A DNA stretch of 64,000 bases from Urophycis tenuis (taxonomy: Eukaryota > Chordata > Actinopteri > Gadiformes > Phycidae). Under the pieces are notes generated by a model. The model did not search any database, was not told the DNA's origin, and saw nothing but the letters and a program-made list of their open reading frames with translations. The stretch covers positions 1,490,001 through 1,554,000 of the forward strand of contig JAXIVH010000044.1 in assembly GCA_036785325.1 (NCBI GenBank), read 5' to 3'. Within the stretch, counting starts at the first letter, position 1, and the number at the start of each line of letters is the position of its first letter. Both the position numbers and the translations under genes were made by a program. Shown one piece after another: positions 23,421 through 35,259 of this stretch.

Positions 23421-23664
23421 GTTAATGCTAATGTAGCAGGATGGATGTGTTGCCATCTGTAACCTTCTCTCCCTGCTCCTTGGTTTAGTCCAATTAACAT
23501 GTGCCCATAAGAAAGGGTAGATTGAGGCCACCTGTGTGGATCTCTTGTGGGTGACTGTTTGCTGTCTGTATCCCCGGACTGCCTTCCCACCACCATCCGG
23601 GGCAGAGAGCTGCTTGGCTGCCAGTGTGTCAGAAAAACACTCATGCAGGCTATTCCCGTTCACC

Positions 23665-24610
23665 TAGGGCTGGGCGATATGGACCAAAAGTCATATCTCG
23701 ATATTTTCAAGCAGAATATCGATATAAGATAAATATCGATATTTGTTGACGCAATAACATATTTGCTGTTGCCGCGCTCCAACTCGTCATTCTACATGGG
23801 TGGCGCCGCTGTGCGTTAATTTCCAGCATGCCTGCGTCGCGGTGCTCATTAATCTGCCTTGCTGATTGCAAACTCAATCTTTAATTTGGGTGTAGGACAG
23901 GGTAGCTAAACATTTTAAAATGAATGAGTCAAAAACAGTCAGAGCAAGATGTGGCAAATGTCACCATTCTCGAATTTGACAATGCGGTCCCGACGTTACA
24001 GGAACGATAGCCTATGCCGAAATCGTTTTATTGTAGCCTAGTATAGTAGAAACTATATGAATGTTTTAATAAAAGGCAAAATTCTGCAATCGTAGCAAAA
24101 CAGTGGGTGCAGTCAGTCTATGCATAGCATCTTAAATAGGCTAAGCAGCGGCAATGTTTCTTAAAAGACGGATCAGAACGCTCCGATGCTTCGTGAAATA
24201 TATATATATATATATATCGTCAGTTATCATAAAATATCCGTTATGTTATCGTCCATTCATTTGATATTTTATGTCATCTAGCCAACGTGTCATTTAGATT
24301 CGATGTAGCCAGCGAAAGCGAATGAAAGAAGCGCAGTCGCGGAGAAGTTGCCTGCCCACGAAAGTCTGCTGCAGCGTCGCTACAAAGTATCTGTGAAAGC
24401 CACACGTTGTACACAGAGAGATAGTGCCTCGCAGAGAAGAGAACAAAATAGCAGGCGGCAGGCGCGGCTCGAAACGGCTGTTATTTGGAACAAAGTGCTG
24501 TACTTTAAACGCAAATGAAACTATATCGATATTGACGATAGCGTCTCGTTCCATATCTTGTTTGAAAAAATATCGATATATTTAAAATATCGATATACCG
24601 CCCAGTTCTA
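23665..24610. mobile_element. Nonautonomous hAT-like element (TAGGGCTGGGCGATAT termini)
   Basis: The 946-bp insert has inverted termini (TAGGGCTGGGCGATAT left; TAGAACTGGGCGGTAT read from the right). CGTTCACC and CGTTCACT flank it as an 8-bp target duplication with one mismatch. ATATCGATAT motifs cluster at both ends. No transposase is seen. Confidence 0.8.
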
Positions 24611-25377
24611 CGTTCACTTCCATTGATGTGTGCTGGTCTTGGTCGCTTTGCCATCAGCATCTTCCTGGAGTGCTATGGTATTGCTTCTAGCCCTCGGAGT
24701 GGCTTCCCATGCTTCCCGCTACTCTCTGCCCAATCCCGGATAACTGGGATGATGGAAGACAGTTCTGGCACTGCTGTTTTTGTTTCAGTGGATTTCCATT
24801 TGTGTCCAATGTCAGTTTTCCCTTTATTTATGTGCTCTTGAGAAAGTGTGCATGTCATTGTTTAATTTCATTTGTTTTTTTGTTGTTGGTGCAACCACTG
24901 ACTGTACTGAGTACTAGTTAATTCTGCCCTGGAGCCCCTCCCCCTTTTTCATCTCCCATGTTGACTAGATGTTCGTATCAACTTTACTTTATCACGTTTG
25001 CAATTTTACTGTGCAATATGTGTGTGTAGTGTGTGTGACATGTGTGGCCTTGTTGAAATGTCCTCTTCCATTTCTGTGGCGAACCCCTTCCTTAGTGCTA
25101 CTCCCATCTAGCTAACTTGTGTAGCTTCCTCCACCTAGCGGGTTGGGTCTGGGCCCATGTTAACTGCCATCTGCCTTTATGGTAGTCAAAGCTTAATTTA
25201 TTTGTCTTAATGTCTTCTCGTCTTTGACAATAAATTATCTGTTTTGTATCATATGTGTGTCTGTCTTCAGTATATAATGTACCTGTGTGTGCTTTTTGGG
25301 ATATAAATAAATGGGTGTTCCCCAGGTCCCCTAAGATTTCTGGGGTGGCGTAGTCGAGCAATTCCCCCGTCATGCCA
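24611..25377. other. Unassigned insertion inside the hAT element
   Basis: This ~0.77-kb stretch, together with 23425-23664, separates the two halves of the BED finger. It is T-rich with GTGTGT tracts. Frames of 60-91 codons are not protein-like. I recognise no gene, RNA or transposon terminus. Confidence 0.4.
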
Positions 25378-26990
25378 CACTAACATGGTCCCAAGCAAGC
25401 TGAAGAGGCACTTGGAAACTAAACATCCCTTCTATGTTGAGAGGAACTTTGCCTACTTCAAAAGAGCTGATCTGAGCGGGATCTGAACCAGAGGCAGAAA
25501 GACCGTTTGTTGGATTGTGTAAAAGTGTCTGATGGAGGCTAGTTACATGCTAGCAGAGCTTATTGCAAAGCAGAAGAAGCCTCACACAATTGCGGAGACA
25601 CTCATCCTTCCCGCTTGCAAAAAAATTGTAGGTGTCATGCTGGGTCCAGATGCCGCAAATGAGCTATCCAAAGTTTCGTCGTCTGATAATAAAATCAGTT
25701 AAAGACATTGAGCAACATTTGACAGAGAAACTGCAGGCGAGCGGCAGATTTTCCCTACAAATAGACAAATCTACTGACATAAGTGGGGCTGCCCAACTTC
25801 TGGCAAACGTCAGATATGTTGATGACTATCAAAGAGACTTTTTTCGTCTGCAAAGAAATGGAAAGCCATACTACGGGAGAAGAAATATTCAGGGTAACTA
25901 ATAACTATTTAAAAGACAGTCTGACCTGGAATATGTGCGTCAGTCTTTGCACAGATGGTGCGGCATGCATGACGGGGAGAGTGAAAGGATTTATTGCTAA
26001 GGTGAAAGCACAAAACCCACATATTGTGACAAACCACTGCATTTTGCACCGAGAGGCGATTACTTGCCAAAACCATGAGTTAACTGAGGTGCTGGATCAG
26101 GCTGTGCAGATGGTGAATTACGTCAAATCAAGGCCCCTGAAATCTCGCCTCTTCTCCCAGCTGTGCGCCGAGATGGGAGCCGACCACCAAAGCCTGATCC
26201 TCCACACAGAGGTACATTGGCTGTCACGGGGGAAAGTCCTATCCCGTCTTTATGAGCTTCGGGAAGAGCTTTTGGAATTTTCACGTGAACACACTGTCCC
26301 ACATAAGGACAAGGTCGCGGATGAGAGGTGGTGTGCCAGGCTGGCTTACCTTGCAAACATATTTGGGCATCTCAACGAGTTAAACGCCAAGCTTCAGGGC
26401 GGGAATGAAAACATTTGATCATCTACAGACAAGATTCGGAGGTTTATGGGCAAACTTATCCTGTGGCGCGAGGCTTTGGAACAGGGCTCCATGGACATGT
26501 TCCCGCTGGCATCAGCAGCGCCACAGGCAGCTAGGGAACGTGCTGTATATGCCGAACATCTTCAGACCTTAAAAGAGAGGTTTGAGCGCTATTTTCCACT
26601 TGTGGCTGACATCGAGGACTATGACTTGATCCGAGACCCATTCAACCAGGAATCCTCAACAGAAAAGCTCACTATGAAAGAGAGAGAGGAGTGCGCAGAG
26701 CTCCGCGTAGACCGCACACTGAGACTCAAATATAGTGAGCTCTCACTGGATCAGTTTTGGTTGGCTTCTGCATTGGAGTACCCAAGCATCTCCCACCGCG
26801 CGATTGAGCAGCTTCTACTTTTCCCACTACCTACCTGTGTGAGTTGGCGTTCTCTACTTTGGTTCACATGAAGAACAAGAGGAGGTCAGGGCTCTCTGTT
26901 GAACAGGACTTGCGAGTGGCCCTCTCCTTAGTGCCACCAAGGATTAAAAAAATCGGTACGCCCCAACAGGCACACGTATCTCACTAATAC
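25378..26990 (+). pseudogene. hAT transposase (ZBED5/SCAND3-like), decayed
   Basis: Domains in order: the end of the BED finger (SKLKRHLETKHPF), a stop in ADLSGI, then the RNase H-like core with LQIDKSTDISG, CTDGAACMTGR, HCILHREAI and LLHTEVHWLSRGKVLSRLYE, then SRLAYLANIFGHLNELN-type helices, and finally the C-terminal dimerisation motif TTYLCELAFSTLVHMKNKRR. Defects: frameshifts near 25835 and 26815, an early stop near 25484, and an in-frame TGA at 26416-26418. The element would need transposase from elsewhere. The ZBED-type assignment is by recalled motifs. Confidence 0.8.
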
Positions 26991-27780
26991 GGTAAATATT
27001 TACAATAGCACATGTTTCAAGGCTGATTCAAAATGTTACATTTATAATTTGTAGGTCAGGACCATGGACAGTGCAGCTTCCTTGTATTGACAGTTCTCTG
27101 TGCTGAATTTCCTTTTAATTTTGTGACCTGTTTGGTTTAAATGCTGCTTTGATGAAGCCTAAATTGATATATAGATAGAATTTGAAGTTGTAAATTCGTC
27201 CTGGGCACGACGCTAAACTGCATCCGATGGTGGGGGGCATGGACCTAGGGGATAAAAATGAGGGTACCCCTAACCACCATTACCTCCGGGCGGCCTGTGG
27301 CAAGGCCCAGTACCCGTCAGCCCCCAAACCAGGGTTACGGTGAAGATGGGAATAAACCCAAACAGAAAATCAGGAGTGGCGCCCCTTAGGCGGCTTGGGG
27401 TCATAGCTGATCCTCTGCTGGCAGCGCCTGCAGCCAAGCTGATGCCAAATGTATTGCCCTGCTTTCCTTTGGATCACATCAGCAAGGCCGAGAGGGGGAT
27501 TCTGATGACTGGGCACCACGGGATCTCCTTATATTCCGCCCAGGCATGCACCCTGGAGAGGTCACTTCAGTGCCGCTGACCCTCAGCGACAGAAACAACA
27601 CGGGAGACAGCAGTTACGAGTTTTAAGTCCAGAGCAGATTGGCGTAAGCTCAGACGCTACGGGTTGTCTCCGACAGTGGGAGGGACATTTCAGTCCCACT
27701 GGTCAGCCATCGCCCGCCTCGAGCTGGGCAGCCCCCAGCCAATTAGGTGCTGACCCGCCACAGTCTGCCTGCTTCAATGG

Positions 27781-29202
27781 GTGCTTGGAGCTAAGGGGAA
27801 AGACCGAAAAGCAGACTGTAAAACACCTTCACCCGGCAAAACGCAAAACGAAAAAAAAAACGGAAAACGAAAAACGAAAAAGAAGAAAGCACCAACCTTA
27901 CGGCTAGCAAGCTGGAACGTCAGGACTTTGTGCCCTGGCCTTTCAGAAGACCTACAGCAGGTTGATGATTCCAGAAAAACGGCAATCATCAATCGGGAGC
28001 TCAAGAGGCTCAACATTGACATCGCTGCTTTGCAGGAAACAAGACTTCCATCAAATGGCAGCCTCCGTGAACAGGACTACACATTCTTTTGGCAGGGCAA
28101 AGAACCAGAGTAACATCGAATACATGGCGTTGGTTTCGCAGTAAGAAACTCCATTCTAGCTTCAGTCGAACCGCCATCAAAAGGCACACCTCGGATACTC
28201 TCTCTTCGCCTATCAACATCTTCAGGCCCGGCGACTATCCTGAGCATCTACGCCCCTACACTCTGCTCCCCTGCCGAGGCAAAGGATGAGTTCTACGAGG
28301 AGCTGGAGAATACTGTCAGAGAGATCCCTGAGACCGAACATTTGTTCATGCTTGGGGACTTCAATGCTCGAACCGGGGACGACTACAACTCCTGGCCTCG
28401 CAGCATTGGCCACTTCGGCGTTGGCAGGTTGAATGAAAATGGGCAGAGACTGTTGAAGTTATGCTCTTATTACAACCTCTGCATAACCAATACATTCTTC
28501 TCCACCAAGCTCATCCACAGGGTGTCCTGGCGGCATCCCAGATCACACCACTGGCACCAACTGGATCTGGTCATCACTAAAAGGGCCATGCTGAACTGCA
28601 TCCTTGTTACCCGCAGCTACCATAGTGCTGACTGCGACACTGACCACTCCCTGGTTGTCAGCAAGGTGCGTCTTCAGTGCAAGCAAATCCACCGCTCAAA
28701 GCAGAAAGGACGCCCACGAATCAACACAGCAAGGACATCAATCCCTGCTGAGTGCGAGCGTTTCATCAGCACTGTCGAGGCTGCTCTCAGGGACTGCCCA
28801 AACGGCAATGCCGAAGAGAGATGGTGCCACATCCGTGACTTCACCTACAAATCTGCCATGGACATCTTTGGCAAGAAGGAGAGGAGGAACCCAGACTGGT
28901 TTGAATCTGGAATCGCTTTATTGGAACCTGTGATCGCAGTCAAGCGAACAGCAATGCTTGATTACAAGAGGGGGCCTACAGAGAAAACACTCGCTGCATA
29001 CAGGAAGGCCCGAAGTGATGCGCAGCGGACGGCTCGACAATGCACCAATGGCTATTGGCTGGACTTCTGCCAGAGCATCCAGCTCTCCTCTGACAGCGGA
29101 AACATCGGCGCCATGTATGAGGGCATAAAGAAAGCCTTTGGCCCAAGTACAGTCAAGGTTGCACCACTCAAGTCTGCCACAGGTCCTGACAGACCGAGGT
29201 AA
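27781..29202 (+). pseudogene. LINE ORF, AP endonuclease-like part
   Basis: A single frame encodes an exonuclease-endonuclease-phosphatase fold domain: LRLASWNVRTL (Asn), AALQETRLPS (Glu), LFMLGDFNARTGD (Asp), HWHQLDLV and a final DTDHSLV (Asp-His). A stop at 28111-28113 after QGKEPE interrupts it, but the same frame resumes as GFAVRNSI and runs to 29202. There the frame shifts and the RT domain continues in another frame. The domain would nick target DNA for target-primed reverse transcription. The N-terminus is lysine-rich. Confidence 0.8.
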
Positions 29203-30916
29203 ACAGATGGAGAGATGGGTGGAGCATTACCAGGAGCTCTATGCAAGGGAGAACACGGTCACCGATATGGCAGTGGAAAGCACCATCTCCCTGCCTGTCA
29301 TTGAAGAGCTTGACGTTCCACCCTCCATAGAAGAGCTTGGGAAGGCCATCGACACCCTGGCCCGTGGTAAAGCTCCAGGGAGTGATGGAATTCCTCCAGA
29401 GGTCATGAAGGCTGGAAAGTCGAGCTCTCTCCTCAACCACCTCCACAAGCTAATTTTACAGTGTTGGGAGGAAGGGACTGTACCCCAGGACATGCGGGAC
29501 GCAAACATCATTACACTCTACAAGAACAAAGGAGATTGCAGCGACTGCAACAATTACAGAGGAATTTCACTGCTCAGCGTGGTTGGCAAGGCTTTTGCCC
29601 GTGTCCTACTGAGCAGGTTGCAGTCACTCACAGAACGCATATACCCTGAGGCACAATGTGGATTCAGAGCAGGGAGATCAACAGTCGACATGATATTCTC
29701 ACTCAGGCAGATGCAGGAGAAGTGCCGTGAGCAGAGGCAGCCATTGTACCTCGCCTTCATTGACCTGACAAAGGCCTTTGACCTTGTCAGTAGGAAAGGC
29801 CTCTTCATCCTTCTGCAGAAGATTGGCTGTCCCCCCAAGCTCCTGAGACTGATCGAGTCCTTTCATGAAGACACAAAAGGCATCGTCCAGTACGACGGCT
29901 CTGCTTCCGACCCATTTCCAATCAGGAGCGGAGTGAAACAAGGGTGTGTGCTCGCTCCGACACTCTTTGGAATATTCTTCTCCTTACTGCTATCATACGC
30001 CTTCAACCAGTCAGATGATGGCGTATACCTCCACACCAGAAGCGATGGAAATCTCTTTAACCTTGCACGTCTCAGGGCAAAGACCAAAGTAAGGAAAGTA
30101 CTGATCAGGGAGCTGCTCTTTGCAGATGACGCTGCTCTGACGGCACACACCGAGGAGGCTCTACAACGCCTCATCAGCCGCTTCTCATGTGCCTGCGGAG
30201 AGTTTGGTCTCACAATCAGCCTGAAAAAGACCCACATCGTGGGCCAAGACGCCTGCAGCATCCCCTGTATCTCCATCAGTGACCACACCCTTGAGGTGGT
30301 GGGGGCCTTTACATACCTCGGCTCCACCATCTCAAAAAACCTCTCCCTGGACGCTGAGCTGAACATAAGGATCGGCAGGGCTGCAACATCAATGGCCCGC
30401 CTTGCAAAGAGGGTCTGGGACAACTCCATGCTTACCATCAACACCAAGATGAAGGTGTACCAAGCCTGTGTGCTTAGCACACTGCTGTATGCCAGCGAAG
30501 CATGGACCCTCTACTCCCACCGAGAACGTAGACCCAACTCATTCCATCTACGCTGTCTTAGAAGGATTCTTGGCATCACCTGGCAGGACCGTACCCCCAA
30601 CAAGAATGTTCTGGCTCAGGCGGGAACACCAAGCATGTTTGCTTTGCTTACCCAAAGGCGCTTACGCTGGCTTGGCCATGTCAGCCGCATGCAAGATGGC
30701 AGAATACCAAAAGACGTGCTCTACGGGGAGCTTGCAACTGGGTCCAGACCCAAAGGAAGGCCTCTTCTCCGCTACAAGGATGTCTGCAAGCGAGACCTGA
30801 AGGCAGGCAACATCGACCCAGCTGGCTGGGAAGCTGAAGCTGCGGACCGCAGCAACTGGAGGCTTGCCATCAAGGCAGCCATCCAGAGGAGCGAGAGAAG
30901 GAGAGAGGACCTTTAG
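29138..30916 (+). pseudogene. LINE ORF, reverse transcriptase part
   Basis: 592 codons carry reverse-transcriptase blocks in order: GKAPGSDGIPPEVMK, NYRGISLLSVVGKAFARVL, QCGFRAGRSTVDMIF, LAFIDLTKAFDLVS (first catalytic Asp), GVKQGCVLAPTLFGI, LLFADDAALTAH (the Asp-Asp pair), FTYLGSTI, and a C-terminal RLRWLGHVSRM and GRPLLRYKD region. The catalytic residues are present. It begins as a frameshifted continuation of the endonuclease frame (shift near 29180). An in-frame TAG at 30914-30916 is followed by a readable zinc-finger tail, so the protein is truncated relative to its ancestor. Confidence 0.85.
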
Positions 30917-31060
30917 GGGGAGAGGAAGACGCGCAGGCAGCAGAAGGCAGCACCAGCATCCACAGAGGCAGGCTCACAGTATATCTGTGGAAACTGTAAC
31001 AGAGACTGCCACTCTCGGATCGGACTGTTCAGCCACAGCAGGGCCTGTAGCCCAACATGA
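30917..31060 (+). pseudogene. LINE ORF, C-terminal zinc-finger tail beyond a premature stop
   Basis: This continues in the same frame after the TAG. Sequence encoding SQYICGNCNRDCHSRIGLFS then HSRACSPT ends at a TGA near 31060. It is a Cys-x2-Cys...His-x-x-x-x-x-x-x-His pattern like the nucleic-acid-binding fingers that end several LINE proteins. Intact finger spacing behind a stop suggests the stop is recent. Confidence 0.65.
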
Positions 31061-31351
31061 CAAATCCCTGGTGCATACTCCATTGTCTTGCGAGACAGAA
31101 GGAAGCCAACAAATTCATTTTTGAAATATTTTTGTTAATAAATATTTCATGAGTGATTGTGATTGAGTAGTTGTCTTTGTCACATTTTATTTGACATTAG
31201 TAAATAAGTATGCACATTTAAGGTATTTTACATGATATGAGTGATAACACGTGTTATAAAGGCTATTTTGCACAATAGGTGTACCTTGAGATTTTTACTT
31301 GTCCTTTGGTGTGCCTTGGGCACAAAAAGTTTGGGAACAAATGGTCTAGTT

Positions 31352-31537
31352 TCACCTGATCTGGAACACCCCTTATAAGTACAGAGCACTCTAAGTCAAA
31401 ACCATAGATGTCACAAAGCTCCATTTTTAACCCTGAAATGGCTAAATTCTAAAAATGATGCACTAAAAAAAACACAGAAGACGAGGTGGATGCACTTCTA
31501 GTCCCTGTTCAGGCACCAATTTTTCGACTGCTATTAT
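31352..31537. other. Short unassigned spacer
   Basis: This sits between the hAT target duplication and the second LTR-like element. It is AT-rich with no frame, RNA or repeat that I recognise. Confidence 0.4.
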
Positions 31538-32710
31538 TGTAACCAACCAATAGAAACACTCAAGACTCCTGATAGCAGTTTACTACCAACCCAGGATTTA
31601 TTCAGATATTTCTGGGACAGAAATATCATCTCACCTCTTAATTCTTCACAGAAACAACTCAAAAGTTATAACATTCACCATATATATATACATATATGAA
31701 AATAAATGTATTTAGAATCTAACTTTTTGAAAAGAAAGGAAAACTTGAATACTCGGTTTGAGTTTTACAGGTAGGGAGTATTTACTCCATAAACAAATAA
31801 AAGAAAAGAGAATGAAACAAAATCACCGATCAGGTGTTGAAAAAATAGTAAAAAATAAATGGCTGGCCAGCCGAAAAATAGAGCTCTTTCTATTTATGAT
31901 ATATGTGTAGCATGTGCAGGGGGGTTGGGATATGTCTGTGTGTCTGCCTGGAGAATGGTCAAGGGGTCGGGTCACGAAGACATTCTCCACTGCGACCACC
32001 AGGACACCTGGGCAGTCTCCCTCTCCCTCTCTGAAGTCGACCGTCGCTAACAATGAAAAACACCAGTTATAAGCTCTACCGGAGGAAGAGCTTATAACCT
32101 GTCTTGCACCAGGGATTGAGGGAAACGGCATTTTGGTTCTTGTGTATGGCCTGTACATTCATGAAAACTGACAATAAAGTTTACTTGAATCTTGAACTTG
32201 AACACGGAGGCAACACGTTGAGCTGCGACTGCCGTACGTCCCTCAGAGCTCACGATTCCCACTATAGTAACACGTCACTAAGTTTACATCAGCACAGATT
32301 TATATGACACTGCTGTGCAACATGACTTGCGTTAGCATTTAGTTACCTTCAGAACACATAGCAGGCACTTAGCATTACACGCCGTCAACAAATCAATAAT
32401 ATTTGCTCATTCGTTTAACTCAACCTTCATACAGTATATACAACACGTCATTACAACACTAGCAACATTACCCATTAACTGTTAATGCTCACCTGACAAT
32501 GAAACACCACAGTTATAAGCTCTACCGGAGGAACACGGAGGCAACACGTTGAGTTGCAATTGCAGTACATCCCTCAGAGCCTACGATTCCCACTAGGGTT
32601 GGAAACCAGCTGGATGTCGCAAAACTACCGTAATGGTGCTTTAACGGCAATGCTCCCAGAACAAACTTGAAGAGCTTACAATAAGTAACTGTAGTTACCT
32701 CTGGGTTACA
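31538..32710. mobile_element. Solo-LTR-like element, copy B
   Basis: Begins TGTAACCAACC and ends CTGGGTTACA. It aligns with element A along its length: CCTGATAGCAGTTTACTA, ATGGCTGGCCAGC, GACACCTGGGCAGTCTC, and the duplicated GGAGGCAACACG block. It is about 70 bp longer than A, partly because of an inserted LINE-tail-like piece. I see no clear target duplication. Confidence 0.7.
32085..32205 (+). mobile_element. LINE/SINE-like 3' tail inside LTR-like element B
   Basis: ACTGACAATAAAGTTTAC followed by CTTGAATCTTGAACTTGAAC is a typical non-LTR 3' tail with a degenerate TTGAA repeat. It interrupts the first internal repeat of element B (after ACCGGAGG) and is absent from the second. Confidence 0.55.
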
Positions 32711-32846
32711 GAAGCAGTAGCCTAGATGGTGAGTCTCATTTTGATTGGTTTGCTTGTTAATTAATTGAAATTTCTTATGTATGCAACCCCAACATATAGC
32801 CTTCCATTAGATAACTTCATAGATTAAGGGCAGTATTTCTCAAACT

Positions 32847-34897
32847 CCATCCATCCATCCATATCCTCCGCTTATCCGGGGTCGGGTCGCGGGGGCAGCA
32901 GCCTGAGGAGAGAAGCCCAAACTTCCCTCTCCCCAGCCACTTCGTCCAGCTCTTCCGGGGGGATCCCGAGGCGTTCCCAGGCCAGCCGAGAGACATAGTC
33001 CCTCCAGCGTGTCCTGGGTCTTCCCCGGGGCCTCCTCCCGGAGGGACGTGCCCGGAACACCTCCCCAGGGAGGCGTCCAGGAGGCATCCTCACTAGATGC
33101 CCGAGCCACCGCAACTGGCTCCTCTCGATGCGGAGGAGCAGCGGTTCTACTCTGAGCCCCTCCCGGATGACCGAGCTTCTCACCCTATCTCTAAGGGAGA
33201 GCCCGGACACCCTGCGGAGGAAACTCATTTCGGCTGCTTGTATTCGCGATCTCGTTCTTTCGGTCACTACCCACAGCTTGTGACCATAGGTGAGGGTAGG
33301 AACGTAGATTGACCGGTAAATCGAGAGCTTCGCCTTTAGGCTCAGCTCCTTCCTCACCATGACGGACCGGTGCAGAGCCCGCATCACTGCCGACACCGCA
33401 CCGATCCGTCGGTCAATCTCCCGCTCCATCCTCCCCTCACTCGTGAACAAGACCCCGAGATACTTGAACTCCTCCACTTGAGGCAGAATCTCCTCCCCGA
33501 CCCGGAGAGTGCACTCCACCCTTTTCCGGCCGAGAACCATGGCCTCGGATTTGGAGGTGCTGATCCTCATCCCAGCCGCTTCACATTCGGCTGCGAACCG
33601 CTCCAGTGAGAGCTGAAGGTCACGGCCCGATGAAGCCATCAGGACAAGATCATCTGTGAAAAGCAGTGACGCAATCCTGAGGCCACCGAACCGTAACCCC
33701 TCAACGCCCTGGCTGCGCCTAGAAATTCTGTCCATAAAAGTTGTGAACAGAATCGGTGATAAAGGCCAGCCCTGGCGGAGGCCAACCCCCACCGGAAACA
33801 GGCTCGACTTACTGCCGGCAATGCGGACCAAGCTCTGGCACCGGGAGTACAGGGACCCGATGGCCGGGTAACAGCGGGCCCGGTACCCCATACTCCCGGA
33901 GCACCCCCCACAGGGCTCCCCGAGGGACACGGTCGAACGCCTTCTCCAAGTCCACAAAGCACATGTAGACTGGTTGGGCGAACTCCCATGCACCCTCGAG
34001 CACCGCGCCAAGGGTATAGAGCTGGTCCACAGTTCCACCGCCGGGACGAAAACCACATCGCTCCTCCTGAATCCGAGGTTCGACTATCCTACGGACCCTC
34101 CTCTCCAGGACCCCCGAATAGACCTTACCGGGGAGGCTGAGGAGTGTGATCCCCCTGTAGTTGGAGCACACCTTCCGGTCCCCCTTTTTGAAGAGGGGAA
34201 CCACCACCCCGGTCTGCCAATCCAGAGGCACTGCCCCCGATGTCCACGCGATGCTGCAGAGACGTGTCAACCAAGACAACCCCACAGCATCCAGGGCCTT
34301 TAGGAACTCGGGGTGGACCTCGTCCACCCCCGGGGCCTTGCCACCGAGGAGCTTTTTAACCACCTCGGCGATCTCGGCCCCGGAGATAGGAGAGTCCCCC
34401 CCCCGAGTCCCCAGACCCTGCTTCCTCAGTGGAAGGCGTGTTGGTGGGGTTGAGGAGGTCTTCGAAGTATTCCCCCCACCGATTCACAACGTCCCGAGTC
34501 GAGGTCAGCAGCGCCCCGTCTCTCCCATACACGGTGTTGACAGAGCACTGCTTCCCCCTCCTGAGACGCCGGATGGTGGTCCAGAACCTCCTCGAAGCCG
34601 TTCGGAAGTCCTTCTCCATGGCCTCACCAAACTCCTCCCACACCCGAGTTTTTGCCTCCGCAACCGCCGAAGCCGCGCCCCGCTTGGCCCGCCGGTACCC
34701 ATCAGCTGCCTCAGGAGTCCCACGGGCCAAAAAGGCCCGGTAGGACTTCTTTTTCAGCCTGACGGCTTCCCTTACCGCTGGGGTCCACCAGCGGGTTCGG
34801 GGGTTGCCGCCGCGACAGGCACCGACGACCTTACGGCCACAGCTCCGGTCGACCGCTTCAACAATGGAGGCACGGAACAAGGTCCACTCGGACTCTA
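32847..34897 (-). mobile_element. Rex3-like LINE (RTE clade), 5'-truncated
   Basis: A 2051-bp minus-strand insertion flanked by a perfect 13-bp target duplication TATTTCTCAAACT (32834-32846 and 34898-34910). The 3' end at the left is a GGATGGATGGA repeat, as in fish Rex3 (recalled). The 5' end stops inside the ORF, the usual result of incomplete reverse transcription. The perfect duplication implies a fairly young insertion. Confidence 0.9.
32872..34897 (-). pseudogene. Rex3-like reverse transcriptase, frameshifted
   Basis: Read leftward from 34897: linker (REAVRLKKKSYRAFLARG), then RT blocks LGGKAPGVDEVHPEFLK, NYRGITLLSLPGKVYSGVL, RCGFRPGGGTVDQLYTL, YMCFVDLEKAFDRVPRG (first catalytic Asp), GLRQGWPLSPILF, LLFTDDLVLMASSG (catalytic Asp pair) and EEFKYLGVLFTSEGRMERE, then a C-terminal QLRWLGHLVRMPPGRLPG and GRRPRGRPRTRWRDY. 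Two frameshifts split it: one at a C run near 34398, one near 33880. The endonuclease domain is missing. Confidence 0.9.
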
Positions 34898-35208
34898 TAT
34901 TTCTCAAACTAATATATTAATTTGTTTCTGTCATTTACTGCAGGGTAAGAGGTCCATGAGACAGTTGACTGGGGATAGAAACAGAGAGACAGACAACAAA
35001 GACGCAGACAACTGGATAACAACAGAGAGACACACATACAAGACAACAGTAAGAAACAACAGAAACAGGTCAGGATAGCAACACCAATAAAATGTCAATG
35101 TTTGACAAAATGTATGAAAGACAAACAGTTAAGACAGATGGACAACAACAAAAACATTCTACAGCCTTTAAATTACACATTGTAATTGTTAAAGTTATAA
35201 TAAATATA

Positions 35209-35212
<4 letters not shown>

Positions 35213-35256
<44 letters not shown>
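35213..35256. repeat. (AT)22 microsatellite
   Basis: Uninterrupted AT dinucleotides, followed by a T run. Confidence 0.97.

Positions 35257-35259
<3 letters not shown>

Larger units (their letters stand above)
27190..31115 (+). mobile_element. Non-LTR retrotransposon (LINE) with APE-type endonuclease and RT
   Basis: An ~3.9-kb LINE is nested in the hAT element. It has a GC-rich 5' leader with no long frame (27200-27780), then one long coding region broken by two stops and one frameshift, then a short 3' UTR. Outer limits are approximate; a possible short duplication AAATTC lies at both ends, but I am not confident in it. The C-terminal RLRWLGHVSRM motif and the overall layout suggest the RTE-type part of the LINE tree, clade unresolved. 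Confidence 0.75.
22981..31343 (+). mobile_element. hAT DNA transposon (~8.4 kb, with nested insertions)
   Basis: The ends form imperfect inverted repeats: CATTGGTTGCCAAAC on the left, and CATTTGTTCCCAAAC read from the right on the other strand. They are flanked by CTCTAGTT and GTCTAGTT, an 8-bp target duplication with one mismatch, as expected for hAT. The element carries a dead BED-finger transposase in two parts (23234-23420 and 25378-26990). It has been invaded by a nonautonomous hAT (23665-24610), an unassigned ~1-kb sequence and a LINE (~27190-31115). Without these it would be about 3 kb. Confidence 0.8.

Noticed and set aside
34161..35078. 305-codon plus-strand frame
   Set aside because: It is the antisense shadow of the Rex3-like reverse transcriptase, extended by chance into flanking sequence.
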